Source: Nitrospirota bacterium (GTDB lineage: Bacteria; Nitrospirota; Thermodesulfovibrionia; Thermodesulfovibrionales; JdFR-85). From it: DNA of 6,906 nucleotides. Shown piece by piece: positions 6,720 through 6,906 of the stretch; the first letter of the stretch is position 1; every line of letters starts with the position of its first letter. Location of the stretch: contig QIJG01000066.1 in the NCBI GenBank assembly GCA_003232715.1, forward strand, positions 1 through 6,906, written 5' to 3'. The notes below the pieces were generated by a model. It searched no databases and was not told where the DNA came from. It was given only the letters and a program-made list of their open reading frames with translations. A program made the translations under genes and the position numbers.

Positions 6720-6721
6720 GG
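6678..6721 (+). repeat. exact 22-bp tandem duplication inside NuoG/FdhA-like gene
   Basis: Bases 6678-6699 and 6700-6721 are identical, with one further matching base before the first copy (6677). Since 22 is not a multiple of 3, the second copy moves translation out of frame, and a TGA appears at 6717. Deleting either copy joins LKPISWDE directly to VYETAADLL, which reads as a normal molybdopterin oxidoreductase. The copies are perfect, indicating a very recent event or an assembly join error. Confidence 0.93.
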
Positions 6722-6906
6722 TATATGAGACAGCGGCTGATCTCCTCAGGAGTCCTTCCGATGCAGGGATTGTGACCACCGGCAATCTCCTTAACGAGGA
6801 TATCCTTACTTTAAGGAACTTTGCCGGAACAACCGGGATAAAGGATATTGATTCCACAGTGAGTCTCTATGCTGATGCGCCTTCACTTCTCGGAGATGAG
6901 GTTGAT
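6700..6906 (+). pseudogene. continuation of NuoG/FdhA-like gene in shifted frame, right edge cut
   Basis: From 6700 the frame one base on from the upstream gene is open to the last base of the window (69 codons). It starts with the duplicated KPISWDE and goes on as VYETAADLLRSPSDAGIV, then TTGNLLNEDILTLRNFAG and GIKDIDSTVSLYADAP. This resembles the early molybdopterin-domain region of NuoG and formate dehydrogenases, where a helix, a short strand and a conserved turn precede a NID-like segment (here KDID). It has no ribosome binding site of its own, so it is part of the upstream gene. If the duplication is real, this part is untranslated unless a frameshift occurs; if it is an error, the gene is intact. 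Confidence 0.8.

Overview
This window reads as one plus-strand block of anaerobic carbon and energy metabolism from a bacterium that uses the Wood-Ljungdahl (reductive acetyl-CoA) pathway. It opens with the last 78 codons of what looks like acetyl-CoA synthase (acsB). A complete-looking anaerobic Ni-Fe-S carbon monoxide dehydrogenase (cooS/acsA) follows. Four redox genes come next: a NuoE-like protein, a NuoF-like flavoprotein carrying extra ferredoxin and CBS domains, a short NuoF-tail-like iron-sulfur protein, and a NuoG/formate-dehydrogenase-like subunit that runs off the right end. The organism cannot be named from sequence alone. The bacterial AcsB/CooS pair, moderate GC content, Shine-Dalgarno sites and NuoEFG-type modules suggest an anaerobe such as a Nitrospirota or Desulfobacterota member. 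That placement is inference and is weak.

Layout: 1-239 acsB 3' end; 240-346 AT-rich spacer made largely of 7-bp repeats in inverted arrangement; 347-2311 cooS, with no normal start codon in frame upstream of the conserved N-terminal cysteines; 2312-2358 short spacer with a second run of related 7-bp repeats; 2359-2856 nuoE-like; 2849-5188 nuoF-like/CBS fusion, overlapping nuoE by 8 bp; 5197-5784 small Fe-S protein; 5811-6906 nuoG/fdhA-like, interrupted at 6678-6721 by an exact 22-bp tandem duplication that shifts the frame. I see no minus-strand gene, RNA gene, CRISPR array or mobile element, and no gene-free stretch above 300 bp.

How the genes fit together: CooS and AcsB form the carbonyl branch, reducing CO2 to CO and condensing it with a methyl group and CoA. 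The four downstream genes resemble the NAD(P)H/flavin/iron-sulfur module of soluble NuoEFG-like complexes, such as electron-bifurcating hydrogenases and NAD-linked formate dehydrogenases. Counting cysteine motifs, they could hold about three [2Fe-2S] and ten [4Fe-4S] clusters. They probably connect NAD(P)H, ferredoxin and perhaps formate to the pathway. The last subunit's catalytic domain lies outside the window, so its substrate is open.

Most worth checking: (i) a CBS-domain pair fused to the NuoF-like subunit, with a strong ribosome binding site and in-frame ATG exactly at the domain boundary, which could also yield a free CBS protein; (ii) the orphan NuoF-tail paralogue next to it; (iii) the 22-bp duplication and the missing cooS start, which are either sequence/assembly errors or real lesions; (iv) the 7-bp spacer repeats.
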